Shown in pieces: positions 18,407 to 27,570 of a DNA stretch of 64,000 bases. Position 1 is the first letter of the stretch. Every line of letters begins with the position of its first letter. Made by a program: the position numbers and the translations under genes. This DNA is from Microcoleus sp. FACHB-61 (GTDB lineage: Bacteria; Cyanobacteriota; Cyanobacteriia; Cyanobacteriales; Microcoleaceae), in assembly GCA_014695295.1 (NCBI GenBank), contig JACJNY010000063.1:124001-188000 (forward strand), given 5' to 3'. The notes under the pieces are model-generated. The model searched no databases, was not told the origin of the DNA, and worked only from the letters and a program-made list of their open reading frames with translations.

Positions 18407-19963
18407 ATGCCGAGTTCTGTTGATTTCAGCGGTAGACCATTTCATTTTATCGGCATTGGTGGGATTGGGATGTCAGCCCTTGCCTACATTCTAGCTAAAC
18501 GCAAGTTGCCTGTGTACGGCTCCGACATTAAATCGAGTCACATAACCGAGCGCTTGCAAGGAATGGGAGCTCATATTTTTTGGAGTCAAGACGCCAGCAA
18601 TTTTGAATTATTTCAAACGGCTCTTAACGGTAGCAGTCCCGACCGCGGGCCACAGGAAAGGGCCGTATCCTCGGCAGTCGCTGGTACGGTAGGGGCTTCT
18701 GTGGCGACAGCCGAAGCTCTCCAATTTAACGGCAACGGTTCAAGCGCCCAAGCAATTCCGGGATTACCTCAAGTAGTATGTTCGACGGCAATTCACCCGG
18801 CAAATGCCGAATATCGAGCTGCTTTAGATTTGGGCTGTCCAATTTTTCATCGCTCGGATGTGTTGGCAGCGTTAATTCAAGATTACCAAAGCATAGCCGT
18901 AGCGGGGACTCACGGCAAAACTACTACTAGCAGCTTAATCGGCTTCATGCTGATGGCTGCGGGTCTAGACCCGACGATTGTGGTAGGAGGCGAGGTAAAT
19001 GCTTGGGAAGGCAATGCCCGTTTGGGAGAAGGCCCCTACTTAGTTGCCGAGGCTGATGAATCCGACGGTTCTCTCGTCAAGCTGGTAGCCAAAATTGGCG
19101 TAGTGACAAATGTGGAACTGGATCATCCAGACCATTACGATACCCTCGACCAGGTAATAGACACATTTAAGGTGTTTGCCCAAAACTGTCAAACCTTGGT
19201 GGGCTGCATTGACGACCAAATCGTCAAAGACTGCCTTCAGCCTCATGTCAGTTATAGCTTGCAGCCGGACAGCGGTGCTGACTACACGGCTTCGAGCGTG
19301 GAGTACGGAGCCGAAAGCACCAAGGCCCGCATTTGGGAGCGAGGAGCTTTCCTAGGGGAAATGGAGTTGAAGTTGCTGGGCACACATAATCTCAGCAATG
19401 CACTAGCTGCGGTAGCAGTGGGTCGATTGTTGGGGTTAGAGTTTTCGGCGATTGCCACAGCGATTGCCGGGTTTGAAGGAGCTCGCCGCCGCTTTGAGGT
19501 GCGGGGTTTTCACAATGACATCCTGTTTGTGGACGACTACGCCCACCACCCCAGTGAAATTCGTGTCACCTTGGCGGCGGCTCGCTTGCGCATCGAAGGT
19601 AGCGAAAAGAATCCCAAATCCCGAAGAGTGGTTGCCATTTTTCAACCCCACCGTTACAGCCGGACTCTGACTTTTTTGCCAGAATTTGCTCAATCTTTTG
19701 GGGATGCTGATTTGGTTGTGGCTTGCGATATTTATAGTGCTGGGGAAGCGAATTTAGGAGAGATTAGCGGGCAGCAGGTTGCTGATTTGATTGCTAAAGA
19801 AGGTCGAGAGGTTGAGTTCCGGCCTTCCCTGGAGTCAGTCAGTAAGTTTTTAACCGAAAATCTGCAACCGGGGGATTTGGCTCTGTTTTTGGGTGCTGGC
19901 AATCTCAATCAGATTATTCCAGAGGTTATGGCTTTTTATCAACAAGCCGATCGCCCGGATTAG
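18407..19963 (+). CDS. murC: UDP-N-acetylmuramate--L-alanine ligase
   Basis: MurC adds L-alanine to UDP-MurNAc with ATP in peptidoglycan precursor synthesis. The N-terminal UDP-binding motif is FIGIGGIGMSALAYILAKR (residues 14-32), the P-loop is AGTHGKTTTSSLIG (~166-179), VTNVELDHPDHYD is the central domain, and DDYAHHPSEIRVTLAAAR and FQPHRYSRT are C-terminal signatures. At 518 residues it is longer than the ~480-490 usual. The extra ~55 residues (SSPDRGPQERAVSSAVAGTV and following, ~65-118) are a low-complexity Ser/Ala/Gly insert in the N-terminal domain. murB follows 156 bases downstream, a common cyanobacterial pairing. Confidence 0.96.
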   Translation: MPSSVDFSGRPFHFIGIGGIGMSALAYILAKRKLPVYGSDIKSSHITERLQGMGAHIFWSQDASNFELFQTALNGSSPDRGPQERAVSSAVAGTVGASVATAEALQFNGNGSSAQAIPGLPQVVCSTAIHPANAEYRAALDLGCPIFHRSDVLAALIQDYQSIAVAGTHGKTTTSSLIGFMLMAAGLDPTIVVGGEVNAWEGNARLGEGPYLVAEADESDGSLVKLVAKIGVVTNVELDHPDHYDTLDQVIDTFKVFAQNCQTLVGCIDDQIVKDCLQPHVSYSLQPDSGADYTASSVEYGAESTKARIWERGAFLGEMELKLLGTHNLSNALAAVAVGRLLGLEFSAIATAIAGFEGARRRFEVRGFHNDILFVDDYAHHPSEIRVTLAAARLRIEGSEKNPKSRRVVAIFQPHRYSRTLTFLPEFAQSFGDADLVVACDIYSAGEANLGEISGQQVADLIAKEGREVEFRPSLESVSKFLTENLQPGDLALFLGAGNLNQIIPEVMAFYQQADRPD

Positions 19964-20119
19964 CTCAATCGCCCGCCCAGAAGAGTTGATCGACTGCCAG
20001 GGCGGTGCAGGTTGTACCGACACTGCTGTCTGGCGGCTCGCTCAAAAGGGCGGCATAAGTTAGGTAAATGAATTTTCAACCACGTCTTCTCTTCGCAGGT
20101 ATTTTTAAGGATTTTCAAG

Positions 20120-21076
20120 ATGGTGACTATCTCGAATGACTCCTCTGTTAAGGACAATCGGCGAGTGTATTCTCCTATTTCTTTGCGGGGAACTGATTGC
20201 AAGATTAACTCCCAAGTTTCGCTGGCGGGCCTGACTTCCTTCCGAGTCGGGGGCCCTGCCGAGTGGTACATTGCTCCCCGCAGTATGGAAGCTTTGGAAG
20301 CGAGTTTTGCCTGGGCTGAGTCTGAAGGGATGCCCGTGACTCTGCTGGGTGCGGGTTCTAATTTGTTGGTGAGCGATCGGGGTTTGTCCGGTTTGGTCGT
20401 CGGCACTCGCTACCTGAAACAGGTGAATTTTAATCCAGAAACAGGTCAAGTTACAGCGGGGGCGGGGGAGTCAATTCCCCGCCTAGCTTGGTTGGCGGCT
20501 AAACGGGGCTGGAAAGGGCTCGAATGGGCAGTCGGCATACCGGGCAGCGTGGGAGGGGCTGTGGTGATGAATGCAGGCGCTCACAGAGGCTGTACTGCTG
20601 ATATTCTGGTCAACGCTCGCGTCCTATCCCCTGGTGGCAAGGTGGAAATTCTGACTCCTCAAGAGTTGGAATACCGCTACCGGACTTCGGTGCTGCAAGG
20701 GGGCGATCGGCTAGTAACAGAAGCGACTTTCCAGTTGCAGCCGGGATTCGACCGATCGCAAGTAATGGCAGAAACTAATAGCCATTTCAGCCAGCGGCGG
20801 ACAACTCAACCTTACCACTTACCGAGCTGTGGCTCAGTCTTCCGCAACCCCGGCCCCAAGACTGCTGGTTGGTTCATCGAACAAGCGGGACTGAAGGGAT
20901 ATCAGATCGGCGGCGCACAAGTAGCTCAGCGCCATGCTAATTTTATTCTTAACTGCGGGTCGGCAACGGCCAATGATATTTTTCAAGTGATCCGCCACGT
21001 TCAACAGCAAGTCGAGCAGCGGTGGTCGCTGTTGTTGGAGCCAGAAGTTAGAATACTGGGAGAGTTTCCCTTCTAA
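20120..21076 (+). CDS. murB: UDP-N-acetylenolpyruvoylglucosamine reductase
   Basis: MurB is an FAD enzyme that reduces enolpyruvyl-UDP-GlcNAc to UDP-MurNAc with NADPH, the step just before MurC. Residues ~70-80 (LLGAGSNLLVSDRG) and GIPGSVGGAVVMNAGAHRG bind FAD. SCGSVFRNP carries the catalytic serine region, AQVAQRHANFILN follows, and the C-terminal LEPEVRILG supplies the conserved Glu. It has 318 residues, normal for the family. The N-terminal ~35 residues are a poorly conserved extension. AAGGA lies 16 bases before the ATG. Confidence 0.95.
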   Translation: MVTISNDSSVKDNRRVYSPISLRGTDCKINSQVSLAGLTSFRVGGPAEWYIAPRSMEALEASFAWAESEGMPVTLLGAGSNLLVSDRGLSGLVVGTRYLKQVNFNPETGQVTAGAGESIPRLAWLAAKRGWKGLEWAVGIPGSVGGAVVMNAGAHRGCTADILVNARVLSPGGKVEILTPQELEYRYRTSVLQGGDRLVTEATFQLQPGFDRSQVMAETNSHFSQRRTTQPYHLPSCGSVFRNPGPKTAGWFIEQAGLKGYQIGGAQVAQRHANFILNCGSATANDIFQVIRHVQQQVEQRWSLLLEPEVRILGEFPF

Positions 21077-21138
21077 GGCATCATTGAAGTAATACGGAAA
21101 CGGCAGACTGCCAGCCTACACACAATCAAAAAGTAGTT

Positions 21139-21489
21139 ATGACAAAATCAGGACAAGGATTTGGCTTCGGCCTGGGCAAAATGAAAGAACTGACTGAAGC
21201 TTTCAAAAAAGCTCAGCAGGTTCAAGAAGGAGCTAAAAAGCTCCAGGAAGAGTTGGATGTCATGGAAATTGAGGGAACTGCCGGCGGCGGCTTGGTCAAG
21301 GTTTTTCTCAGCGGCAACCAAGAACCCCGCCGCGTGGAAATCTCGCCGGATGCCCTCGGTGAAGGTGCTGATGTGGTTTCTGAACTCGTCACGGTGGCGA
21401 TGCAGGATGCTTACACTAAGTCTACGATGACGATGCGGGAGAAAATGGAAGAACTCACGGGCGGACTGAATCTCCCCGGTTTCGGTTAG
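21139..21489 (+). CDS. ybaB: YbaB/EbfC nucleoid-associated protein
   Basis: This 116-residue DNA-binding protein of the YbaB/EbfC family forms a dimer with helical tweezers. It has the usual glycine-rich N-terminus ([18 protein letters not shown]), a charged helix [17 protein letters not shown], the central strand region [20 protein letters not shown], and a C-terminal helix with [16 protein letters not shown]. It lies 62 bases after murB on the same strand. Members affect nucleoid structure and gene expression broadly; in Borrelia the protein is a direct regulator. No specific targets can be read here. Confidence 0.93.
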   Translation: MTKSGQGFGFGLGKMKELTEAFKKAQQVQEGAKKLQEELDVMEIEGTAGGGLVKVFLSGNQEPRRVEISPDALGEGADVVSELVTVAMQDAYTKSTMTMREKMEELTGGLNLPGFG

Positions 21490-21659
21490 TCATTAGTCAT
21501 CAGTCATTAGTTATTAGCTATCTGTGTTTAACAATGGCTCTCTAGCTAATGACTGATTGATTTCTCTGAAGCAGGAAACATTGGGAAAAAGGGGAAAGGA
21601 AAAATTTTCTTTCTTCCTTCTTCCCCATGACCAATTACCAATTATTAATTATCAATTAA

Positions 21660-22163
21660 ATGTCTTATAAATTATTGTTTGTCTGCCTCGGGAACATCTG
21701 CCGATCGCCCTCTGCAGAAAATATTATGAATCACTTAATTGAACAAGCTGGTTTGAGCGATCGTATCACCTGCGATTCTGCCGGAACTGCTAGCTATCAC
21801 ATTGGCCGCCCCCCTGACAGGCGGATGGCATTGGCGGCGAGGAAGCGAGACATTGAATTGTTAGGCGAAGCCCGCCAATTTCAAAGGGAAGATTTTGAAA
21901 ATTTTGATTTGATTCTGGCGATGGATCGGGAGAATTATCGCAATATTCTTACTCTGGATCGTGCGGGAAAGTATAAAGACAAAGTGCGGTTGATGTGCGA
22001 TTTTTGCCAGAAATACGACCTTAAAGAAGTCCCCGATCCTTATTACGGCGGCCCGGAGGGATTCGATCGAGTAATTGATTTGCTGCAGGATGCTTCCGAG
22101 GGTTTGTTGGAGTACGTTATCAGTCAGGAAAAATTAAGAGTGGGCGGCCAGCAATCAATTTAA
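21660..22163 (+). CDS. Low-molecular-weight protein tyrosine phosphatase
   Basis: The 167-residue cytoplasmic phosphatase has the P-loop VCLGNICRSPSAEN (Cys9, Arg15, the CX5R signature) and the general-acid Asp in VPDPYYGGPEGFDRV. Such enzymes in bacteria dephosphorylate tyrosine kinases that control exopolysaccharide export, or arsenate-type substrates; the LFVCLGNICRSP form with DPYYGG points to the tyrosine phosphatase type. Its stop codon overlaps that of the convergent membrane glycosyltransferase by four bases (TTAA at 22160-22163). Inverted repeats of GTCATTAG/CTAATGAC type lie upstream at 21490-21560. Confidence 0.93.
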   Translation: MSYKLLFVCLGNICRSPSAENIMNHLIEQAGLSDRITCDSAGTASYHIGRPPDRRMALAARKRDIELLGEARQFQREDFENFDLILAMDRENYRNILTLDRAGKYKDKVRLMCDFCQKYDLKEVPDPYYGGPEGFDRVIDLLQDASEGLLEYVISQEKLRVGGQQSI

Positions 22164-23572
22164 AAAAGTGTTTTTTTCCGCCCGAATATTAGCAATGCTG
22201 TAGCGGGGACAACGCTAACAAAACTCGTAGCTAGGGATATGAAAGTTGTTCCCGATCCCGCTCCCAAAATTATACTTGGTGATAAACAAAAAGTTAAACT
22301 TGTCAATATAAAAGTGGGAGCATGGATACTCAAAGCAGCAATTGGCAGCAAAATAGATGGATACCAAGACATTAGCCAAGGTGTAGCAAACAAAAACAAA
22401 GTGAGAGTCGTCCATCCAATATCAGATACCAAATTAATTTCCGCATCCTTTTTGCGGAAGAATGATTTAATTAACGTCCCTGTATAGTAAACTATCCAGC
22501 TTAAATACGCAAAATATTTGAGGAATGAGAGAATACCTTCCCTGGTTTCAACACTTACATTGGGCAAAAAATTCAGAAATAAATTGATCGCATGGTGAAA
22601 CGATCGAGCTGTCGCCCCGGACGTTGCCGGATTTAAAACACTTCTCCAAGCTGAAACTGTTGGCATAAATGTATAAGTTATCACCGCGACAATTAATAAA
22701 GAAATCAAGACTGATGCTGCTAAATCTCTCCACCGACGCTGCTTGCACAGGAAAGCAAAAACTAAGGGCAACCAAATTATAGGTAAGGTTTTTACTAGAA
22801 AACCCACCCAAATTGCTAAAATTGCAAAAACATAACGTTGGTAATAAATACATCCTATTAAAACAATCAATGTATTAGCTACTAAAACGTCAAGGTGAGC
22901 ATTAGCTATTTGCTCGTTCAATAGCATGGGATTGACTAAATAAGCCATTGTTATGAAGTTGCGGTGTTCTGAATTTGTTAGCAAGCGCCAAATTAAGTAG
23001 GCGTTGAGTGTGTGAACCAACACGCAGATTACTTTAAAAATATAAACTGCTAGTAAAGGGCTAATAGGTACACCAAGTGCTGATAGGGCAAAAAAGAATA
23101 AAGAAACTGGGCCGTAGGTAGAAGTTTGCCGCCAGTGGAGGAAGGGAGATAAGTTAGAAACGAAGCTATCGGAACTATTAAGATAAGGATTGATTTTATG
23201 TAAGCTCATCGCTCCGTAATGCAAGTACAAATAAATGTCACTGCTTTGGGGATAAGCTATGAGGGCAAGTGCCAGGAAGGGGATTGCATACTTGCAAATG
23301 TCTAGAAAGCTGGAACTTGTCTGCTTTTTTTGAATTAACCAGATAATATATGTAACTGTTGCTATCAAGTAGGAACCGTTAATTATAAGTCGGATGAGAC
23401 TGAAACCGCTGGTAGGGAAATCGTTATAGTTGTCTCCACCCTGTAAAACGCTGTAAAATTTAGTGATTCCCATTGATGTCATGGCAATACAGAAAATTAT
23501 GGAAGCTGCTAGTGCGACAGCATATAGAATTTTATTATTTTTTAAATAATTGTCGATCGTGCTGTTATTCAT
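22160..23572 (-). CDS. Polytopic membrane mannosyltransferase-like protein (GT87/MptB type)
   Basis: This 470-residue protein has about eleven hydrophobic membrane segments. The pattern of long loops with YPQSSDIYLYLHYGAMSLHK (an acidic pair after the first spans), NPYLNSSDSF and LLNEQIANAHLDVLVANTLI resembles integral-membrane GT-C enzymes of the GT87/DUF2029 and MptB type, which use polyprenyl-phosphate mannose. The donor is inferred. It would act on the outer face of the plasma membrane. The start ATG is at 23572 (MNNSTIDNYLKNN). The response regulator gene upstream on the same strand is 50 bases away. Confidence 0.7.
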   Translation of the reverse strand: MNNSTIDNYLKNNKILYAVALAASIIFCIAMTSMGITKFYSVLQGGDNYNDFPTSGFSLIRLIINGSYLIATVTYIIWLIQKKQTSSSFLDICKYAIPFLALALIAYPQSSDIYLYLHYGAMSLHKINPYLNSSDSFVSNLSPFLHWRQTSTYGPVSLFFFALSALGVPISPLLAVYIFKVICVLVHTLNAYLIWRLLTNSEHRNFITMAYLVNPMLLNEQIANAHLDVLVANTLIVLIGCIYYQRYVFAILAIWVGFLVKTLPIIWLPLVFAFLCKQRRWRDLAASVLISLLIVAVITYTFMPTVSAWRSVLNPATSGATARSFHHAINLFLNFLPNVSVETREGILSFLKYFAYLSWIVYYTGTLIKSFFRKKDAEINLVSDIGWTTLTLFLFATPWLMSWYPSILLPIAALSIHAPTFILTSLTFCLSPSIILGAGSGTTFISLATSFVSVVPATALLIFGRKKTLF

Positions 23573-23622
23573 GTTTGTGTGACAATTGCAGGTAATTTTT
23601 TTTGGCGAGCGAGCGTTTGCGG

Positions 23623-24336
23623 TTATCTAACTAAATGGTGTTCCATCGCAAAGCGAACGAGTTCTGCTCGGTTGTTGCTTTCAGTTTTTCTGAACAAGCT
23701 GCTGACGTGCTTTTCGACGGTTCGGGGGCTGAGGTGGAGCCGATCGCCTATTTGAATATTAGAAAGACCTTCTGTCAGCAAATCTAGCACTTCTCGCTCT
23801 CGCTGAGTCAAACTCGGAGAATTTTGGCTGGGAGAGGGGCGATCGTCGGTTTCTGACTTTTGAGTAAAAAAATCCGCTTCTGGCTGGCTGTTGGCTCTGC
23901 TGCGTGCCTCTGTTGGCGTCGTCGGTTCTGGCTTGGGGGAATGAGACGGTGCCTGAGCGATTAAAGCGTAGCGATCGAGCAAAGAACGAATTACCGCCCC
24001 CAATTCTTGGAGTTCAAAAGGCTTAGCCAGATAATTATCGCACCCCATCTGATAGCCGCGAATCCGTTCCTGCGTGCTCGTGCGTTCCGTCAAAAAAATC
24101 ACCGGCAGCAAGCGGAAAGCGGGACGAGTCCGAACTCGCCGCACGAATTCGTAGCCATCCATCTCGGGCATTGTAATGTCGGTAACAATCAAGTGGGGCT
24201 GAAATTCCTCTACCAAGCCTAAAGCTTCTTTGCCGTTCTCAGCAGGGATTACAGAGTATCCGGTAATTTCCAGATAATCGGTAATCGACAAGCGAGTCGC
24301 GAAATCGTCGTCAGCAACCAGAATCGTCAAGGGCAT
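23623..24336 (-). CDS. rre1: Response regulator, receiver plus LuxR-type HTH (Rre1/Ycf29 type)
   Basis: This 237-residue protein has an N-terminal receiver (ILVADDDFATRLSITDYLE, phospho-acceptor Asp53 in LIVTDITMPEMDGYEF, Lys in LAKPFEL), a ~50-residue Pro/Ser-rich linker and a C-terminal LuxR/NarL HTH (LTQREREVLDLLTEGLSNIQ, then LHLSPRTVEKHVSSLFRKT). The receiver and HTH closely follow cyanobacterial Rre1, the homologue of plastid Ycf29, a stress regulator that works with the kinases Hik2 and Hik34 in Synechocystis. No kinase gene adjoins it here. It could also be a close NarL-type paralogue, so the symbol is tentative. Confidence 0.82.
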   Translation of the reverse strand: MPLTILVADDDFATRLSITDYLEITGYSVIPAENGKEALGLVEEFQPHLIVTDITMPEMDGYEFVRRVRTRPAFRLLPVIFLTERTSTQERIRGYQMGCDNYLAKPFELQELGAVIRSLLDRYALIAQAPSHSPKPEPTTPTEARSRANSQPEADFFTQKSETDDRPSPSQNSPSLTQREREVLDLLTEGLSNIQIGDRLHLSPRTVEKHVSSLFRKTESNNRAELVRFAMEHHLVR

Positions 24337-24408
24337 GAGGGGAATTTAAAAATTAAACATTAAAAATTAAAAGTGAAATTAGTCACTTTTAATTTTTAAT
24401 TCTACTGT

Positions 24409-26001
24409 TTAATTCTGTTTATAACTTGCAGTTAAACTAGCAGGCTGCCCTAATGTTCCCTCCAAAGCTACCCCGCGCCCGTTGGCTGCCAAATGCCGCA
24501 GAGTTTTGTAAATTGTCTCGATTTGCTCTGGTTTTCCTGATTTTTTGGCTATTTCTGCGAGAGACAAAGGTTTTTCAGCGTCTTTGATCACTTGCAGTAC
24601 CCGTTGCTGCAAGTCCAATACAGCAGCGGCCGCTTTTTTGCCTGCTTCGACGCCCGGTTGGTGATAGGCATTGACATTCACCAAGGAACCGTAAAAACCT
24701 ACGGCTCTTTCGTAGAGGGCGATTAATGCTCCTACTGTCCGAGGGTTGACTTGGGGAATTGTGACAGTAATGGAATCTCGGTGATTTTCGTACAAAGCTT
24801 GTCTAGTTCCCTGCAACAAACCAGACAAATAATCTCCAGAAGTGACGCCGGTTTCTACTTCTGGGGAATTACCTTGCCTATCTTCCAAAACTTCGATAAA
24901 TGTTAGGAAGAAATTCGGCACGCCGTCTCGCAGTTGCTGGACGTAGGCGTGTTGGTCGGTGCTGCCTTTGTTGCCGTAAACTGCGATTCCTTGATGAACT
25001 GTGTTCCCATCTAAATCTTGCTGTTTGCCTAAAGATTCCATGACTAACTGCTGCAAATAGCGGCTGAACAATAGCAGGGAATCTTTGTAAGGCAAAACTA
25101 CCATGTCTTTTTCGCCGCGTCCGTTGCAGGCAAAATACCAACTCATGGCTAAAAGGGCGGCGGGATTGTTTTTAATGTCGGGAATTCTGGTAGCTCCGTC
25201 CATGACTTTAGCGCCGTCGAGCATCGCCCGAATGTCGATGCCTTGCAAAGCTGCGGGCAAAAGTCCTACTGCTGAGAGTTCCGAAGTGCGCCCTCCCACC
25301 CAGTCGGCCATCGGGAAGCTGCCAATCCAGCCTTCGGATGTGGCTAATTTGTCTAGTTTGCTGTCTGTTCCGGTGATGGCAACTGCCTGTTTGGCGAAGT
25401 CGAGTTTTTCGGCGGCGAAGGCTTTTTGAACTTCGATCATGCCGTTGCGGGGTTCGGGGGTGCCGCCGGATTTGGAGATTGTAATTACTAGGGTGCTGGC
25501 GAGTTTGTCTTTAATTTGGTTGAGGATTCGATCGATCCCCGCCGGATCTGTGTTGTCGATAAAATGAATTGCTAGGGGCGGAATGTCTGGGGATAAAGCT
25601 TCGGAGACAAATTGGGGGCCCAGGGCCGAACCACCGATGCCGATCGAAATTATGTCGGTAAATTGCGGAGCAAAGGGCGGTTTAATATCGCGGTTTTGAA
25701 CTTTCTTGACAAATGTTTCGACTTGTGATATACCTTCGACTATTTCTTGTTTTAATTCTGGAGTGGGAGCTAAATCGGGGTTTCGCAGCCAGTAATGGCC
25801 CACCATGCGGTTTTCGTCGGGATTGGCGATCGCACCTGCTTCCAAAGCTGCCATGTCTTTGAAAGCTTTGTCAAATTTGGGCTTCAGTGCTGCTGCGAAA
25901 GCGTCGTCGAATCCCATGCGGCTGATATCGAGGTAAAGTCCCAATCCCTCGTGATAGTAAAGCCAGTCTTGATAGCGTTGCCAGAGTGCTGCGGCGTCCA
26001 T
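24409..26001 (-). CDS. pgi: Glucose-6-phosphate isomerase
   Basis: This 530-residue enzyme interconverts glucose-6-phosphate and fructose-6-phosphate. Sugar isomerase (SIS) signatures are [39 protein letters not shown] and [39 protein letters not shown] with [11 protein letters not shown] carries the conserved Glu, and [13 protein letters not shown] the catalytic His region. The C-terminal ~70 residues ([20 protein letters not shown] ... [15 protein letters not shown]) look like a winged-helix tail, normal for the cyanobacterial form. The start is ATG at 26001, [10 protein letters not shown]. Confidence 0.96.
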   Translation of the reverse strand: MDAAALWQRYQDWLYYHEGLGLYLDISRMGFDDAFAAALKPKFDKAFKDMAALEAGAIANPDENRMVGHYWLRNPDLAPTPELKQEIVEGISQVETFVKKVQNRDIKPPFAPQFTDIISIGIGGSALGPQFVSEALSPDIPPLAIHFIDNTDPAGIDRILNQIKDKLASTLVITISKSGGTPEPRNGMIEVQKAFAAEKLDFAKQAVAITGTDSKLDKLATSEGWIGSFPMADWVGGRTSELSAVGLLPAALQGIDIRAMLDGAKVMDGATRIPDIKNNPAALLAMSWYFACNGRGEKDMVVLPYKDSLLLFSRYLQQLVMESLGKQQDLDGNTVHQGIAVYGNKGSTDQHAYVQQLRDGVPNFFLTFIEVLEDRQGNSPEVETGVTSGDYLSGLLQGTRQALYENHRDSITVTIPQVNPRTVGALIALYERAVGFYGSLVNVNAYHQPGVEAGKKAAAAVLDLQQRVLQVIKDAEKPLSLAEIAKKSGKPEQIETIYKTLRHLAANGRGVALEGTLGQPASLTASYKQN

Positions 26002-26460
26002 AGGAATTCTCTACAATTTTTTTAATGTTCGATCGGCGTCGTCAGGAATCAACCAATTGTAGTTTAAAACGATCTGATGTACGGCTTTTGCAGAATCCCA
26101 ATAAATTTAAGCATTAGTCGTCTGAAGACAGCCAGACCATTCGGCAGAATTAAACAAGAAAAATATGACTTGCGCAACACTCTTAGTAGGTAGATACCCC
26201 ATTGATGGCAACACCCCATAGATAGAGCGAAAGTCAAGCAGCAGTGACACAGAGATTTAAGTGTAGTCGGGGTTGGGCTTTGGGCCCTGGTTTAACAATA
26301 TTCAAATTCGGGCGATCGGGATCTGTAAAATAGGCATTGCGGTGAGGTTAAATATACTTTTAGCTGTCACTCAATAATCGGCTAAAAATATAGTTAACAA
26401 CTGTCAACTATCTGAAGTGTAGTATAATATACAGATATTATAATTAAAGTGCGATCGACT
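26002..26460. other. Divergent intergenic region pgi/dus
   Basis: The 459 bases between the divergent pgi and dus starts hold no credible gene. The dus-proximal part is AT-rich, with TATAAT at 26423-26428 and a second TATAAT-like run around 26436; a CTGTCA at 26401-26406 (16-base spacing) could be a weak -35. A promoter for dus there is plausible but not proven. Confidence 0.45.
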
Positions 26461-27471
26461 ATGCTTGCTCTATCTCCCGAATTAAAAGAAAGGTTAGCAA
26501 CTCCGCTCAAAATCGGCGATTTTGAAGTTAAAAGCCGCGTCCTGCAATCGCCCTTATCCGGCGTTACCGATTTGGTATTTCGCCGCCTGGTGCGCCGCTA
26601 CGCGCCGGATTCGATGATGTACACGGAAATGGTGAACGCTACGGGTTTGCACTACGTGAAGCAACTGCCGAGAATCATGGAAGTTGACCCGAACGAGCGC
26701 CCGATTAGCATTCAATTGTTTGACTGCCGGCCGGATTTCTTGGCAGAAGCGGCCCAGAAAGCAGTGGCAGAAGGAGCGGATACGGTTGATATTAATATGG
26801 GCTGTCCGGTTAACAAAATTACTAAAAACGGCGGCGGTTCTTCCTTGCTGCGAGACCCGGAAACGGCCGAGGCAATTGTGCGGGCTGTTGTGGAAGCGGT
26901 AGATGTTCCTGTCACAGTTAAAACTAGGATCGGTTGGACTGACAAAGAAATTAATATTTTGGAATTTGCCAAGCGGATGGAAGATGCGGGAGCAAAAATG
27001 ATTACCGTGCACGGCCGCACTCGATCGCAAGGTTACACCGGCCCGGCAAAATGGGAGTGGATTCGCCGAGTGAAAGAAGTTTTATCGATTCCAGTTATTG
27101 CTAACGGGGATATTTTTTCAGTGGAAGCAGCGATGCGATGTCTGGAAGAAACCGGCGCGGATGGAGTGATGTGTTCGCGTGGAACTTTGGGCTATCCTTT
27201 TTTGGTGGGAGAAGTTGATTATTTCTTGAAAACTGGTCAAGAAAAGATAGCTCCGACACCAATTGAACGTCTCGAATGTGCTAAAGAACATTTGCGGGCT
27301 TTGTGGGAATATAAAGGTGAAAGCGGTGTCTGCCAAGCGCGCAAGCACTTAACCTGGTATGCTAAGGGTTTCCCGGGCGCTGGGGAATTGCGGGGCGTGT
27401 TGGCTGTGGTAGAAACGGTTGAACAAGGTTGCGATTCGATCGATCGCGCGATCGAGCAATTGCCCGCATAA
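26461..27471 (+). CDS. dus: tRNA-dihydrouridine synthase
   Basis: This 336-residue FMN enzyme reduces specific uridines of tRNA to dihydrouridine. It shows the TIM-barrel start VLQSPLSGVTDLVFRRLVR, the active-site Cys115 in DINMGCPVNKITKNGGGSS, VTVKTRIGW, TVHGRTRSQGYTGPAKW, IPVIANGDIFS and GADGVMCSRGTLG (FMN phosphate site). The NifR3/DusB-like arrangement is clear, but which tRNA position it modifies cannot be read. I chose the ATG at 26461 over a GTG at 26449. argF follows 99 bases downstream and may share the transcript. Confidence 0.93.
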   Translation: MLALSPELKERLATPLKIGDFEVKSRVLQSPLSGVTDLVFRRLVRRYAPDSMMYTEMVNATGLHYVKQLPRIMEVDPNERPISIQLFDCRPDFLAEAAQKAVAEGADTVDINMGCPVNKITKNGGGSSLLRDPETAEAIVRAVVEAVDVPVTVKTRIGWTDKEINILEFAKRMEDAGAKMITVHGRTRSQGYTGPAKWEWIRRVKEVLSIPVIANGDIFSVEAAMRCLEETGADGVMCSRGTLGYPFLVGEVDYFLKTGQEKIAPTPIERLECAKEHLRALWEYKGESGVCQARKHLTWYAKGFPGAGELRGVLAVVETVEQGCDSIDRAIEQLPA

Positions 27472-27570
27472 ACCTTACCCGCAGATGTCAACTAGGGGTT
27501 ACAGAAACAAAACCCACCTCTGCGGGCTAAGATTTAAGACAAAGTTAAAAATTTGTGTGTGGGGGAAAGT

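Noticed and set aside
18145-18423. 92-codon plus frame overlapping the murC start
   Set aside because: No recognisable motifs, overlaps the murC ribosome-binding site and start in another frame; more likely leader RNA.
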